Positions 1 through 9,052 of a stretch of 64,000 nt of DNA are shown here, piece after piece (position 1 is the stretch's first letter; the number at the start of each line of letters is the position of its first letter). Origin of the DNA: Sodalis ligni (lineage in GTDB: Bacteria; Pseudomonadota; Gammaproteobacteria; Enterobacterales; Enterobacteriaceae); assembly GCF_016865525.2 (NCBI RefSeq), contig NZ_CP075169.1, forward strand, positions 5,208,337 through 5,272,336. Reading direction: 5' to 3'. A program made the position numbers and the translations under genes. Below the pieces are notes generated by a model. It was not told where the DNA came from, did no database searches, and saw nothing but the letters and a program-made list of their open reading frames with translations.

Positions 1-1335
1 TACCCTCCCGAAACCCGCACCGTTCCCCTGCCCATCGCCTCGGGGGACATGTTCGCTTCACTCGCCCCCGCCGGGACCGTTTCACCGGCGCCGGCGACCG
101 CCGCCGCCTCGCCCTTTTCGCTGTGGTGGGCGCTGCTGATAGGTATCGGCATTGCCTTTACCCCCTGCGTGCTGCCCATGTACCCGCTGATTTCCGGTAT
201 TATCCTCGGCGGCAATCGGGCGTCCCTCAGCACCGGCCGGGTGCTGCTATTGTCCCTGGTCTATGTCCAGGGCATGGCCATTACCTATACCCTGCTGGGC
301 ATCGCCGTGGCGGCGGCGGGATTGCCGCTACAGGCGGCATTACAGCAGCCGGCGGTGCTGATTGTCCTCTCGGCGCTGTTTATCGCCCTGGCGCTCTCCA
401 TGTTCGGTCTGTTCACGTTGCAACTACCCTCCTCGGTGCAAACGCGCCTGACCCTTTGGAGCAACCGGCAACGGTCCGGCTCGCCCTGGGGGGTATTTGT
501 CATGGGCGCGCTGGCGGCGCTGTTTTGCTCCCCCTGCACCACCGCTCCCCTCAGCGCGATATTGCTGTATATTGCCCAGAGCGGCAATCTCCTGATGGGC
601 GGCTCCACGCTGTATCTTTATGCCCTGGGCATGGGCATTCCGCTGATCCTGGCGGCGTTGTTCGGCCACAGACTGCTGCCCCGCGGCGGCGCCTGGATGA
701 AACAGGTTAAAGAAGGGCTTGGTTTTGTTATCCTGGCCCTGCCGATCTTTCTGCTGGAGCGTATGCTGGGGGACCGGTGGGGCGACCGGCTATGGAGCCT
801 GCTGGCGGTGGCGTTTTTCGGCTGGGGGTTTTTACTGAGCCTCAAAGGCGCCTATCGCGGCAGCCGCATCGTGCAAATCGCCCTGCTGGCCGTTATGCTG
901 GTAGCGGTGCGGCCCTTGCAGGACTGGGCGTTTCCCGCCGAACGGGGCGCCGGCGCCGAGGCAAATCTTGCCCCTGCGCCGGGATTTAACCGGATCGGCA
1001 CGCTGGATGAATTGACCCGCGAGGTCAATAACCCCGCCGGCAAACCGGTTATGCTGGATTTTTATGCCGACTGGTGCGTGGCCTGCAAAGAATTTGAGAA
1101 ATACACCTTTAACGCCGCCGGGGTACGGCAGGCCATGGACAGGATGACGCTGCTCCAGGCGGACGTCACGGCCAATACCCAGGAACATGCCGCACTGTTG
1201 AAGCAGCTGCGGGTCCTGGGTTTACCGACCATTATGTTTTTTGACGCCCAGGGACGGGAAATCCCCGATTCCCGGGTGACGGGCTTTATGGACGCGGCGG
1301 AGTTTCAGCGGCACTTACAGAAAATTATCCCGTAA
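1..1335 (+). CDS. dsbD: Thiol:disulfide interchange protein DsbD (5' end outside the window)
   Basis: DsbD carries electrons from cytoplasmic thioredoxin across the inner membrane to periplasmic DsbC, DsbG and CcmG. The frame is open from base 1 and reads [16 protein letters not shown] before the first Met at 49, so the periplasmic alpha domain starts upstream of the window. About eight hydrophobic segments follow, with the two membrane redox cysteines in [10 protein letters not shown] and CSPCTTAP. The C-terminal thioredoxin-like gamma domain has the active site WCVACK near 1074-1091. It is followed 57 bases later by the TetR-type gene, the same order as in E. coli. The sequence looks intact and chromosomal, with high GC. 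Identification is secure. Confidence 0.96.
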   Translation, partial: YPPETRTVPLPIASGDMFASLAPAGTVSPAPATAAASPFSLWWALLIGIGIAFTPCVLPMYPLISGIILGGNRASLSTGRVLLLSLVYVQGMAITYTLLGIAVAAAGLPLQAALQQPAVLIVLSALFIALALSMFGLFTLQLPSSVQTRLTLWSNRQRSGSPWGVFVMGALAALFCSPCTTAPLSAILLYIAQSGNLLMGGSTLYLYALGMGIPLILAALFGHRLLPRGGAWMKQVKEGLGFVILALPIFLLERMLGDRWGDRLWSLLAVAFFGWGFLLSLKGAYRGSRIVQIALLAVMLVAVRPLQDWAFPAERGAGAEANLAPAPGFNRIGTLDELTREVNNPAGKPVMLDFYADWCVACKEFEKYTFNAAGVRQAMDRMTLLQADVTANTQEHAALLKQLRVLGLPTIMFFDAQGREIPDSRVTGFMDAAEFQRHLQKIIP

Positions 1336-1392
1336 ACGACCTGTTTCAACGGGACCAGCCAGCTTTCCGGAGGCTTTTATATGGAGGCATCT

Positions 1393-1968
1393 ATGCAACG
1401 TGAACACGTCCTGAATCGCGCGTTAAACCTGCTGGAGCAAAAAGGGTTTACCCGTGTAACGCTTGAGATGCTGGCGGATGAGCTTTCCATCCCGGTTGCG
1501 CAGCTCCAGCAGTTCTGGCCCGAACGCGAGGCTTTACACTATGACTGCCTGCGTTATCACGCCGATCAGATCGACAGCTGGCGCAGTAAAGTCCTGCTGG
1601 ACAATACCTTAGACCCGCAGCAGAAGCTGCTGGCGCGTTACCGGATTCTGGACGAGCAGGTACGCCAGCAGCGTTATCCCGGCTGCCTGTTTGTGGCCGC
1701 CTGCACGTTTTACCCCGCCGCCGACCACCCGATTCACCAACTGGCCGAGCAGCAAAAACAGGCCTCCTTTACTTACACACACGCGCTACTGACCCAGCTG
1801 GAAGCCGACGACGCCACCATGGTCGCCCATCAAATGGAGCTGATTCTGGAAGGCTGCCTGAGCAAATTACTGGTTAAACACCAATTGCAGGATGTGGCCA
1901 TCGCAAGACGCCTGGCGGAGGATATTCTACGCTTGGCGCTATGCCGTAAAAACGGCGCGCTGGCATGA
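1393..1968 (+). CDS. yjdC: TetR/AcrR-family regulator, YjdC-like
   Basis: A 191-residue TetR-family protein. The N-terminal helix-turn-helix region (MQREHVLNRALNLLEQKG to about residue 45) and the core YPGCLFVAACTFYP...HPIHQLA match E. coli YjdC, which also lies next to dsbD and pheU. I chose the ATG at 1393 because it gives the YjdC length and has GGAGG at 1383-1387. A second ATG at 1381, preceded by GGAGG at 1369-1373, would add four residues. The target genes cannot be read from the sequence. Confidence 0.9.
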   Translation: MQREHVLNRALNLLEQKGFTRVTLEMLADELSIPVAQLQQFWPEREALHYDCLRYHADQIDSWRSKVLLDNTLDPQQKLLARYRILDEQVRQQRYPGCLFVAACTFYPAADHPIHQLAEQQKQASFTYTHALLTQLEADDATMVAHQMELILEGCLSKLLVKHQLQDVAIARRLAEDILRLALCRKNGALA

Positions 1969-2076
1969 AGCAGCACGCAAATTTGCCTGAAAAGAGAGCA
2001 ATTAAGCGGGATTTAAGGTGAAACCGCCATAAACACATTGACGAAATGCGGTCAATACGGTTTAATGCGGCCCGTT

Positions 2077-2152
2077 GCCCGGATAGCTCAGTCGGTAGAG
2101 CAGGGGATTGAAAATCCCCGTGTCCTTGGTTCGATTCCGAGTCCGGGCACCA
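2077..2152 (+). tRNA. pheU: tRNA-Phe (anticodon GAA), integration site
   Basis: A 76-base cloverleaf with acceptor stem GCCCGGA/TCCGGGC, D-loop GCTCAGTCGGTAGAGC, anticodon stem GGGGA/TCCCC around TTGAAAA (anticodon GAA), T-arm with TTCGATT and an encoded ACCA end. Its position after dsbD-yjdC corresponds to pheU. An integrase gene starts 161 bases downstream, so the 3' half of this tRNA is the likely attL. I did not find a second copy of the tRNA 3' end in the window. Confidence 0.97.
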
Positions 2153-2312
2153 CCATTTCTTTTTTATGCTTTCTTATGAATCCCTATATATCTTAAATTC
2201 AATAGGTTAGCGTAAAAACCCTTTCCGATACGTTTTGATTTATCCCTAGGTATCCGGAAAATGTGGGGTCAAATTGCGGGTCATTCAGTTCGATGAATGG
2301 AGTGACCCTCAC

Positions 2313-3575
2313 ATGGCTCTGACTGACAGCAAAATCCGCGCTGCAAAAACCTTCGTAAAATCCTACAAAATCACCGATGCCCACGGTCTGTATCTACTGG
2401 TATCAACCAGCGGCTCGCGTCTGTGGTATTTCCGCTACAGCTTCGGCGGCAAAGAATCCCGTCTGGCCTTTGGCCCCTATCCTCAGACTACACTGGCGGA
2501 AGCACGCGAAAAGCGCGACGCTGCCCGCAAACTGCTGGCCTCCGGCATCTGCCCTTCCCTGCCCCGCGAATCAGAAAAAACCGCTGTAGACGAAACCCGC
2601 ACCTTTAAACACATTGCTACCTCATGGCACACCAGCAACCTCAGGCTCTGGTCGGCGAGCCACGCGAATAAAATTCTTACCTGCCTGAGGCGCTATGCGT
2701 TCCCTGACATTGGCGAAATGGATATCGCGGAGATCGAAACACGGCATCTGGCGCAGCTCATCAAAGCCATCGACGACAAAGGCGTGCATGACGTGGCCGG
2801 GAGGATGCGCCAGTACCTGACCAAAATCATGCGTCACGCCGTACAGCAGGGCATCATCAAATACAACCCCGCGTTCGATCTGGGCGGTGTCGTGACGCCG
2901 ATCGTGGCCCAACATCTTCCCGCGTTGCCGCTGCGACGCTTGCCTGAGCTGCTGGTGAACATAGAAAACTACCAAGGCCGGGTACTGACCCGTTTGGCGC
3001 TGGAACTGAATCTGCACGTCTTTCTGCGCTCAAGCGAGTTGCGCTTCGCCCGCTGGGAAGAGTTCGACCTGAAAACACGTATCTGGACGGTGCCCGCGCA
3101 GCGCGAAGCCGTAAAGGGCGTGAGATTTTCAGAACGTGGCGCAAAGATGAAAGACGAGCATCTGGTGCCACTATCCAATCAGGCAGTTGCTCTGCTAAAA
3201 CAGATCAAGGCGCTTAGCGGCGAGTCGGTCTTCGTTTTTCCGGGTGCGCGTGGTCTGGACAAACCTATGAGCGAAAACACCATTAATAAAGCGCTACGCG
3301 TAATTGGTTATGACACCAAAACCGAAGTCTGTGGCCACGGGTTCAGAACGATGGCCTGTAGCGCCCTAAACGAGTCAGGGCTATGGTCAAAGGACGCCAT
3401 TGAGCGACAGATGAGCCATAAGGAGCGAAACGGCGTACGGGCGGCCTATGTGCATAAAGCGGAGCATCTGGAAGCCAGGATGGAGATGATGCAGTGGTGG
3501 TCGGATTATCTGGAAGTGAACCGCGAGGAATATGTTGCGCCGTATATTTATGCCCGGCAGCATACATTCGATTGA
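2313..3575 (+). CDS. int: P4-type tyrosine recombinase (ICE integrase)
   Basis: A protein of about 420 residues starting MALTDSKIRAAK, the typical start of P4-like integrases. The N-terminal arm-binding region has GLYLLVSTSGSRLWYFRY and LAFGPYPQTTLAEAR. The catalytic domain follows, with the first Arg in LFLRSSELRFARWEEFD, HGFRTMA for the His/Arg pair, and the C-terminal Tyr in GVRAAYVHKAEH. The start at 2313 was preferred over an in-frame ATG at 2274 because it aligns with the family start and has GGAG at 2299-2302. Its position beside tRNA-Phe says it integrates and excises the element. It appears intact. Confidence 0.94.
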   Translation: MALTDSKIRAAKTFVKSYKITDAHGLYLLVSTSGSRLWYFRYSFGGKESRLAFGPYPQTTLAEAREKRDAARKLLASGICPSLPRESEKTAVDETRTFKHIATSWHTSNLRLWSASHANKILTCLRRYAFPDIGEMDIAEIETRHLAQLIKAIDDKGVHDVAGRMRQYLTKIMRHAVQQGIIKYNPAFDLGGVVTPIVAQHLPALPLRRLPELLVNIENYQGRVLTRLALELNLHVFLRSSELRFARWEEFDLKTRIWTVPAQREAVKGVRFSERGAKMKDEHLVPLSNQAVALLKQIKALSGESVFVFPGARGLDKPMSENTINKALRVIGYDTKTEVCGHGFRTMACSALNESGLWSKDAIERQMSHKERNGVRAAYVHKAEHLEARMEMMQWWSDYLEVNREEYVAPYIYARQHTFD

Positions 3576-3594
3576 ATGGCCTAAGTAATAATCT

Positions 3595-3682
3595 GGATTA
3601 GCCACCACTGAACCTGGCACATTCTAATAGCCTAGCATGACTAGATTCGACAGGCTGCAGAGAGCGAACAGCGGACATATAT
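3595..3682. repeat. Dispersed non-coding repeat A, copy 1
   Basis: A stretch of about 88 bases beginning GGATTAGCCACCACTGAACC and including TAGCATGACTAG and CAGGCTGC. It aligns nearly end to end with 41521-41609 at roughly 70% identity by eye. It lies just after the integrase, in the 3576-3953 gap, where I see no convincing gene. A 66-codon frame at 3702-3902 has no recognisable family and weak start signals. Confidence 0.5.
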
Positions 3683-3953
3683 TTTTTAGAAACAGCGCGA
3701 TTTGAAGTTACGCATTAAAGTAAAGATGATCAATTCCAATCTGCCTAACGTCGTCACTGGACATTCTTTCCGAATGTGCTCTTTCGTCCAGGTTAAAAAG
3801 CACGATTTGCGCGGTATGAGCGCGATTAACACGGCAGTGATTGGCGCAGGGGCACCAGATGTGGTCTATACACAGAAACGGAGGATATGGCGGGATAACT
3901 AGACAGAATTACCGGACTATCCAATGTGGAGCGGGGATTAAACGAATGGCATG

Positions 3954-3974
3954 AAAAAGGCCGCTGGCGCGGCC
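3954..3974 (-). terminator. Rho-independent terminator
   Basis: The stem GGCCGC/GCGGCC with loop TGGC (3959-3974) is followed on the minus strand by five T. It sits just after the stop of the minus-strand gene at 3980. The hairpin and about 30 bases of flank are nearly duplicated around the group II intron (4715-4752 plus 6668-6693). Confidence 0.8.
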
Positions 3975-3979
3975 TTTAT

Positions 3980-4694
3980 TTACTGATTAAGCATTGGCGG
4001 GACAGGTGGAAAGATAGGAACATTTGCTTTCCCTTTTGGCGTAAAGGATTTTGTTCCCAGACTCCAAAGTGAATCTATATTTCTTAAATAAGTAACTACA
4101 CGGTGATGTTTATCGTTTATTAATCCGCAAACATCCGTTTGGTGGGGATTATCTGGAGGAAAGCTAGGAGAACGATCAAACATTCCAATTTCTACAGGCC
4201 AATAATCCCCATAAGTGGATTGATCGCAAATTGTCTGTAATTGTTTTCATAGTTATTTATATCGGGGATGCCCCATAATAGAATTTCGCTGCGACAATTA
4301 CAGTCAGTGTACCTTTCCGTTCTCCGATAAACTGGATTGGTGAAAGTAATCCAGCCATGTATATATTTTCGATAACATTTATGACTCGTTCATCATGATC
4401 CTCATCCCAGATCACGGAAAAATCATGTAGTTGGGGCAAATTAACTGGTGTGCGGTTAACATCAAGCCATTCTACAGTTCTGAATATTGAGTAATGAGTT
4501 CCGCGCCCAAGATTGCCAATAGGTTGCTGCTCATCGTATAGACATGAAAGTAAAGTAGAGTATTGATGTATCTGCTGTTGCATGGCAATGTTCTCCGATT
4601 TCGTCAGATTAGGTGGTTTTCGCTCCACTATGAGTAAGCTTTCGGCTAGCTCATGGTTCATTTTCGACTCTAACATACCTGTGTTTTTTATCAA
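3980..4694 (-). pseudogene. Unrecognised protein gene, probably split by a frameshift
   Basis: Two adjacent minus-strand frames. The first (4694-4257, 145 codons) ends AAKFYYGASPI. The second runs from the codon after a stop near 4238 to 3980 and includes QTICDQSTYGDYWPVEIG and MFDRSPSFPPDNPHQTD. Both lack strong homology cues. They are adjacent, on the same strand and share a terminator, which suggests one gene of about 235 codons with a frameshift. Two separate small genes are also possible. I do not recognise the family. The neighbouring group of small genes with matching terminators recalls immunity or effector cassettes, but that is speculation. Confidence 0.4.
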
Positions 4695-4752
4695 TAGATT
4701 ATTTTGAGAAAATAACCAGAGTGTCCAATGTGGTACAGGAATTAAACGAGGG

Positions 4753-6667
4753 ATCGAGTAGGAGGCGGGATTACTCCCGCCGTCCTCTCACACCACCGTA
4801 CGTACGGTTCCGTATACGGCGGTTCATTTACAACACTGGAACTGCCTGTGCAACTCCAGCAGCGATAACTGACCTGCACGATCGAAGAGTTTCTTCGGCA
4901 GCGCTTGGTTCATATGACTTGCCCCCGCGTTCCACCAGGGTCCGCGCTGGTTCGTCGCCGATATCCACGCCCTTTCTTCGCTCAGGCCGCCTTTCATCAG
5001 CATCCTTGCCCGTTTGTATGGCCTTTTCCAATGCCGCCACAGCAGACAACGCAGCTTACGGCGGACCCAGCCGTCCAGTTCTTCCAGTATCCCTTTGACT
5101 TCGGTCAGCCGGAAGTAACTTATCCAACCTCGCAGCACCGGAGCAAGCCCGTCGATAACCGCTTTCAGCGCTTTTGAACTGTTTCCCGTCGTCAGGCTGC
5201 GGATTTTCTCCTTCAGCCTGGACACGCTGCTCGCCGCTATCTTCAGTTTTGCCTGCTTGTGCCACGTCAGGCTATATCCCAGGAACTTGCGCTCCCAGGG
5301 CCTGGCCACCGCGCTTTTATCTCGGTTCACCGTCAACCGCAGGTGCTTTTCCAGATACCGGCTTATCGAGTTCATCGCCTGTTCTCCCGCCTTGCGGCTG
5401 CTCACGTAGATATTACAGTCATCCGCATAACGGCAGAACCGGTGGCCCTGCGCTCCAGTTCACGGTCAAGGTCGGTCAGCAGCAGGTTGAGAGCAACGGC
5501 GATAACGGGCTGCCTTGCGGCATCCCTTCCCGCCGTTTTGTCACCACTTTGCCGCTGACCATGTCCGCTTCCAGATAACGCCTGATGAGCCTGAGCAGTC
5601 TGACGTCTTTGATTTTGCGGCTTAGCCTCGACATCATGATGTCGTGGTTAACCCGGTCAAAGAACTTCTCCAGATCCATGTCCACCACCCAGCGCCGGCC
5701 GCCTTGCACGTAGGCTTGTGCTTGTCGCACCGCCTGCCACGCATTGCGGCCCGGTCTGAAGCCGTAGCTGGATTCGGAGAACTCAGGTTCATAATAGGGG
5801 TAAGGTGTTGCTGGATGGCCTGCTGGATAAGCCGGTCCACCACCGTGGGGATACCCAGGACCCTGACTCCGCCGTTAGGCTTGGGCAGTTCGACCCGGCG
5901 TATCGCCTGCGGCAGGTAGCTTCCGTCCAGCAGGGCCGCTTTCACCGTCGGCCAGTGCCATTTCAGCCAGTCTTTAAGTTCGCCGACGCCCAGATTATCG
6001 ACCCTGCTGCGCCTTTATTCTCAAGAACCCGCTGATAGGCCAGCATCAGGTTGCCGCGTGTTATCACCGCCTCGATTGACAACGGTTGTTCCGCTTTCGT
6101 TTGCTCAGCTTTCGCCGTGGGTATTTCAGCACCCGTGTCAGGCCCTTGCGAATACTGTTCGCTTCCTCCTGTCCGGGCCGCAGTGTCCTGCGCTTGTGCC
6201 TCATCAATACCCATCGAGATAACCTGTCCTAATCACGGTTGTAAATGTTCGGCCCTTCACGATACCGGTTTTGCACCGCTACTATGGCCTCGGCTGACTT
6301 CTGTACATTCATCCCGTCGCCTCTCGACGCCCGGTAGCACCAAGGCAGACGTACAGACCTCCGGGTAATTCGCGCGACCTTCATGCTTATACCTGTCGAC
6401 TCTACGTAACAGCGTTCCGTGCAAGTATCGGGCTTTGACGATATGTGCCGCCTTACCCGCTGTCACGCCTAAGTCGCTTCCTGTTCGTCAGGCCAGCATT
6501 TTGCCTTCGGCTTCCTTCAGATCCCGCCTCGCGGTGGGCACCCTTGCCGTTCGGCTAGCACTTCCCCTTGCCGGGTGTGCAAAGGACTTTCACCTCCAAG
6601 TCGCCCCTTGACCACCACGGTCCAGGGACAGCGCCCGTCAAGGCGCTACGCGCCATGCCCGGCGCAC
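4753..6667 (-). mobile_element. Group II intron (1,915 bp) inserted behind a terminator hairpin
   Basis: On the minus strand the element begins GTGCGCC at 6667 and ends CTACTCGAT at 4753. Near the 3' end there is a domain V-like hairpin (around 4795-4825, with CCGTACGTACGG) and a domain VI-like GC-rich hairpin. Removing 4753-6667 joins 4752 to 6668 and restores a sequence of the same length as the related, uninterrupted copy at about 3920-3974, which supports both boundaries. The 5' exon on the minus strand is a terminator hairpin plus T-tract. Insertion after terminators is the known habit of group IIC introns. The encoded maturase is decayed. Confidence 0.82.
4824..6214 (-). pseudogene. ltrA: Group II intron reverse transcriptase/maturase, frameshifted
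   Basis: Read across several frames, the minus strand gives an LtrA-like protein in order: SIEAVITRGNLMLAYQRVLE (N-terminal), LPQAIRRVELPKPNGGVRVL and GIPTVVDRLIQQAIQQHL (RT fingers), RRWVVDMDLEKFFDRVNHD (RT palm), GMPQGSPLSPLL, CRYADDCN (catalytic YADD, near 5430) and a C-terminal maturase X-like part ending in HRQFQCCK. Frames change at least near 6015, 5795, 5490 and 5440, so the protein is not made as written. If the changes are not sequencing errors, the intron cannot move without a helper maturase. Confidence 0.85.
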
Positions 6668-6672
6668 ACATG

Positions 6673-6693
6673 AAAAAGACCGCTGGTGCGGCC
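6673..6693 (-). terminator. Rho-independent terminator used as the intron target
   Basis: The stem GACCGC/GCGGCC with loop TGGT (6678-6693) carries a T5 tract on the minus strand (6677-6673). It ends the small gene at 6705 and lies 6 bases from the 5' end of the group II intron. Confidence 0.75.
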
Positions 6694-6704
6694 TTCTCCA
6701 TGAA

Positions 6705-6866
6705 TTAGAGTAACTTACCTAACATATCAGTTGCACGTTGATGGTGTGTAAACAATATGGCCTGTAAATCAAGCTGAAACTTGCTCGGCGCACGTAGCGT
6801 CGCGTGTTTTTCAAGCGCATCAACGTAAAACTGCTGAAGCGCTTTCAAATGAGAAATATTCATCAT
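6705..6866 (-). CDS. Small protein of unknown function (53 residues)
   Basis: The product starts MMNISHLKALQQFYVDALEK and ends ATDMLGKLL. It is short, helical-looking and soluble. The start at 6866 is preferred over one at 6950 because AAGGAGAGAT directly precedes it. The gene ends 11 bases before a good terminator, which supports a real transcription unit. The family is not recognised. It could be a small immunity, antitoxin or regulatory protein, but nothing in the sequence decides this. Confidence 0.5.
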   Translation of the reverse strand: MMNISHLKALQQFYVDALEKHATLRAPSKFQLDLQAILFTHHQRATDMLGKLL

Positions 6867-7147
6867 ATCTCTCCTTAATTGCAGTTCACGACCGACAATG
6901 GATAAGCGAGCGTAAAACAGGCTACGCCAAGAGGACGTGCCTACATTCATTATACCCGAAAAAAAATTCTTGTTTCACTTTTGTCAACATACCAGCAGTT
7001 TGCAAGCATTTCAGCGACCGCGACGGTACTTAGATGCAGGATTTTGCCAGCTGTTATTCAGTGGACCATGCAGCTGCAGTTGGATGAATGCCAGCAATGA
7101 ACAGAATGACTGTAACATCCAGTCAGTAACAGTGAGAACGGCGGGGA

Positions 7148-7453
7148 TTAATTGCAATCAATGTAAAGGCTGATTTTTAGCCAAGGAAGCGTGATCCACA
7201 GTTTCCCGCTTTCCATTGTGCCATGCCGATATTCTACCCCCTTCCCGGCTACGGCATATCTATATTTTAGTAAAGGGGTGTTTAAAACAGTCTGACTGGG
7301 TTTGTCACTCAAAGAATCGCCCCCGTCGATCACAAGAGTGCTTTCTCCGGCAACCAGTTCGCCGTCACTATATTGCTTCATTTTGCAGTATTCAGCAGAT
7401 TGCGAAGTGCCTGTATAGGCGAGAAATGCCGTCAGGAAAACTACCTTCTACAT
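7148..7453 (-). pseudogene. Small exported protein with a stop at codon 2
   Basis: The frame from ATG at 7453 reads ATG TAG AAG GTA and then an open frame whose start resembles a secretion signal (KVVFLTAFLAYTGTSQSAEY). It continues through DGELVAGESTLVIDGGD and ends near ISLYIDCN. One change in codon 2 (AAG to TAG) would explain the loss. From the next internal Met (7381) only the mature part remains. The family is not recognised. The gap 6951-7147 beside it holds nothing clear. Confidence 0.35.
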
Positions 7454-7470
7454 ATAAACCGTCCATATAA

Positions 7471-7862
7471 AAATCTGATCATAAAAATGATGGACAGAAT
7501 TCCTAAGACGTCCAAGAGCACACAGTTTAATGCCAAAAAGTGAACAGTTGAACGTCTGCTCCTGGCACTGAACTGCCTGTCAGAGCTGCTTGGCATCAGA
7601 TCCGACGATACCGGCAATTCGGTTTTACGGGAAGTTTACCGAATTGCATCTGCCGACAGTGTTAAGCATCAGGCAACATAGGAGTTGTCAGCTTAATGCT
7701 GTAAAAATGTACAGGCAAATCTGAATGTCGGCTAGGAGCGATGAAGCGGAAATGGGAGCTTGGGTAGTTTTAACCATCGATCTCATCACATTCACTCAAT
7801 TATGCTTGCTCAACAATTGAATCAGTCATAGATTTTGGAAAGTCATAAACTTCCAGGGGAAT
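7471..7862. other. Intergenic stretch with a possible gene tail
   Basis: No full gene is seen. One plus-strand frame after a stop near 7534 reads VERLLLALNCLSELLGIRSD and stops at about 7681. It could be the 3' end of a lost gene. The rest is non-coding as far as I can tell. Confidence 0.3.
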
Positions 7863-8781
7863 GTGGAATATTTTAGCGATAAAGAGAAAGGTTCTGTACC
7901 GAGAACCAACAATGATGTCTCTATGACCGTCTGGACCGGGCTTGTCTCGTACATCAATGTTCTGGTAAATAAGGGCTACTTTGGGAAACACTTTCCAGAA
8001 GAATGTCCTGACGGACAAGGGTGTATTGGTACAAATGAAGATACTTTCAAAGCTGCACTACAGGCGGAAATACCAAATTTAGGATGGCCATTGGGAGTCG
8101 ATCCTGAAGATGAAGGTCGGTATGGCTACAGGTCAAGAACACAAGTTACGTTCATTCCAGACTATCTGGACGTTATGGATTTACTTCAATTTTGCTATAA
8201 GCATATTGCCCTTCCTATAGAAGGCAATGATTACCACTCGTACTACCGTCACACTCATATTGACGATTTTGATGTTGATGCTGGCAGAAATGAATTTCAC
8301 GAAAAGTTAATGTCATTTTGCCCGAAATAGTATGGCCTACGAGCTTCAGAAATCAGGAGGAATTATCCGGCTTCTTAGCCCTGAATTAGTTCAAATGATG
8401 TCCAGCGTGAATGTTCCTGCGGAAGTTGAGCTAAAGAAAATACTTGCTCGCGCAAATGCTAAAATCGTTAATTTTGATGTTCAGATTCGCTATGACGCTG
8501 TGAAAGAGCTCTGGGACTTCTGGGAGCGACTGAAAAGTGTACAAAACCCATCAAATAAGAAAATATCAGCTACACAGTTACTTGATGATGCAACCGATAC
8601 ACCTGAATTTCGGAATATTTTGGAAGCTGAAGCTAAATATTTGACCGACATTGGTAACCAATATTTTATACGTCACGCCGAAATGAATCAGGTGAAAATT
8701 CAAGAGAGCGATCATATTGAGTACCTATATCATCGCATGTTTAGTTTAATTCATCTGCTCATGAAAAGTTTTACCCATTAA
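7863..8781 (+). pseudogene. AbiJ-like abortive-infection protein gene, split by one frameshift
   Basis: The first frame starts with GTG at 7863, with AGGGGA upstream. It reads MEYFSDKEKG, then FPEECPDGQGCIGTNEDTF, HIDDFDVDAGRNEFHEKLM and stops at 8330. The second (8332-8781) continues MAYELQKSGGIIRLLSPEL and ends HLLMKSFTH. Deleting one T from the TTTT run near 8315 joins them as LMSF-ARNSMAYEL into about 305 residues. That gives the layout I recall for proteins with an AbiJ-type N-terminal domain, including the [IN]xIxxRNxxAYEL junction and a C-terminal half with WDFWERLK. Such proteins are linked to phage defence. Family assignment is from memory of motifs and is moderate. A programmed frameshift is possible but there is no supporting slippery context. 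Confidence 0.6.
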
Positions 8782-8817
8782 CTGGCCTGATTCCTATATT
8801 TAAGGAACAAAGGTACT

Positions 8818-8882
8818 AGAAACGTCCACTTTTGGCACAGTGCCGACTGTCAAATTAGATTTAAATTCGTAATTTGCAACTG
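8818..8882. repeat. Dispersed non-coding repeat B, copy 1
   Basis: About 65 bases, AACGTCCACTTTTGGCACAG then CAAATTAGATTTAA, align with 46448-46512 (AGTCCGCTTCTGGCATGGTG then CAAATTAGATTTAA) at roughly 75% identity. It lies in the intergenic region before the MFS gene and has no coding potential. A third, shorter piece (GTCCGCTTTTGGCACGAAGC) occurs near 42497. Confidence 0.5.
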
Positions 8883-9052
8883 TCAGATCGAGTATGAGTC
8901 ACTAGAAACAATCCATTGATCAAAAGCAGATTCTGATGAAAGAGATCTCCCTTTTTGCTTCTTGAACAATTTGCCTGTGTAAATATTTTTTTTAAATCAT
9001 TCAGTTATTGAGTTCAATTTTTATTTTGGCAGAACGCACCGTACGATGCATT

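Noticed and set aside
3702..3902. A 66-codon frame after the integrase
   Set aside because: No RBS, odd composition and no family resemblance; it partly overlaps repeat-like DNA.
4721..6035. Several plus-strand open frames across 4.7-6.0 kb
   Set aside because: They are mirror frames of the group II intron maturase, with no start signals or family features of their own.
8300..8340. Programmed frameshift in the AbiJ-like gene
   Set aside because: Only a plain TTTT run is present, with no downstream stimulator seen, and similar homopolymer breaks occur in many unrelated genes of the window.
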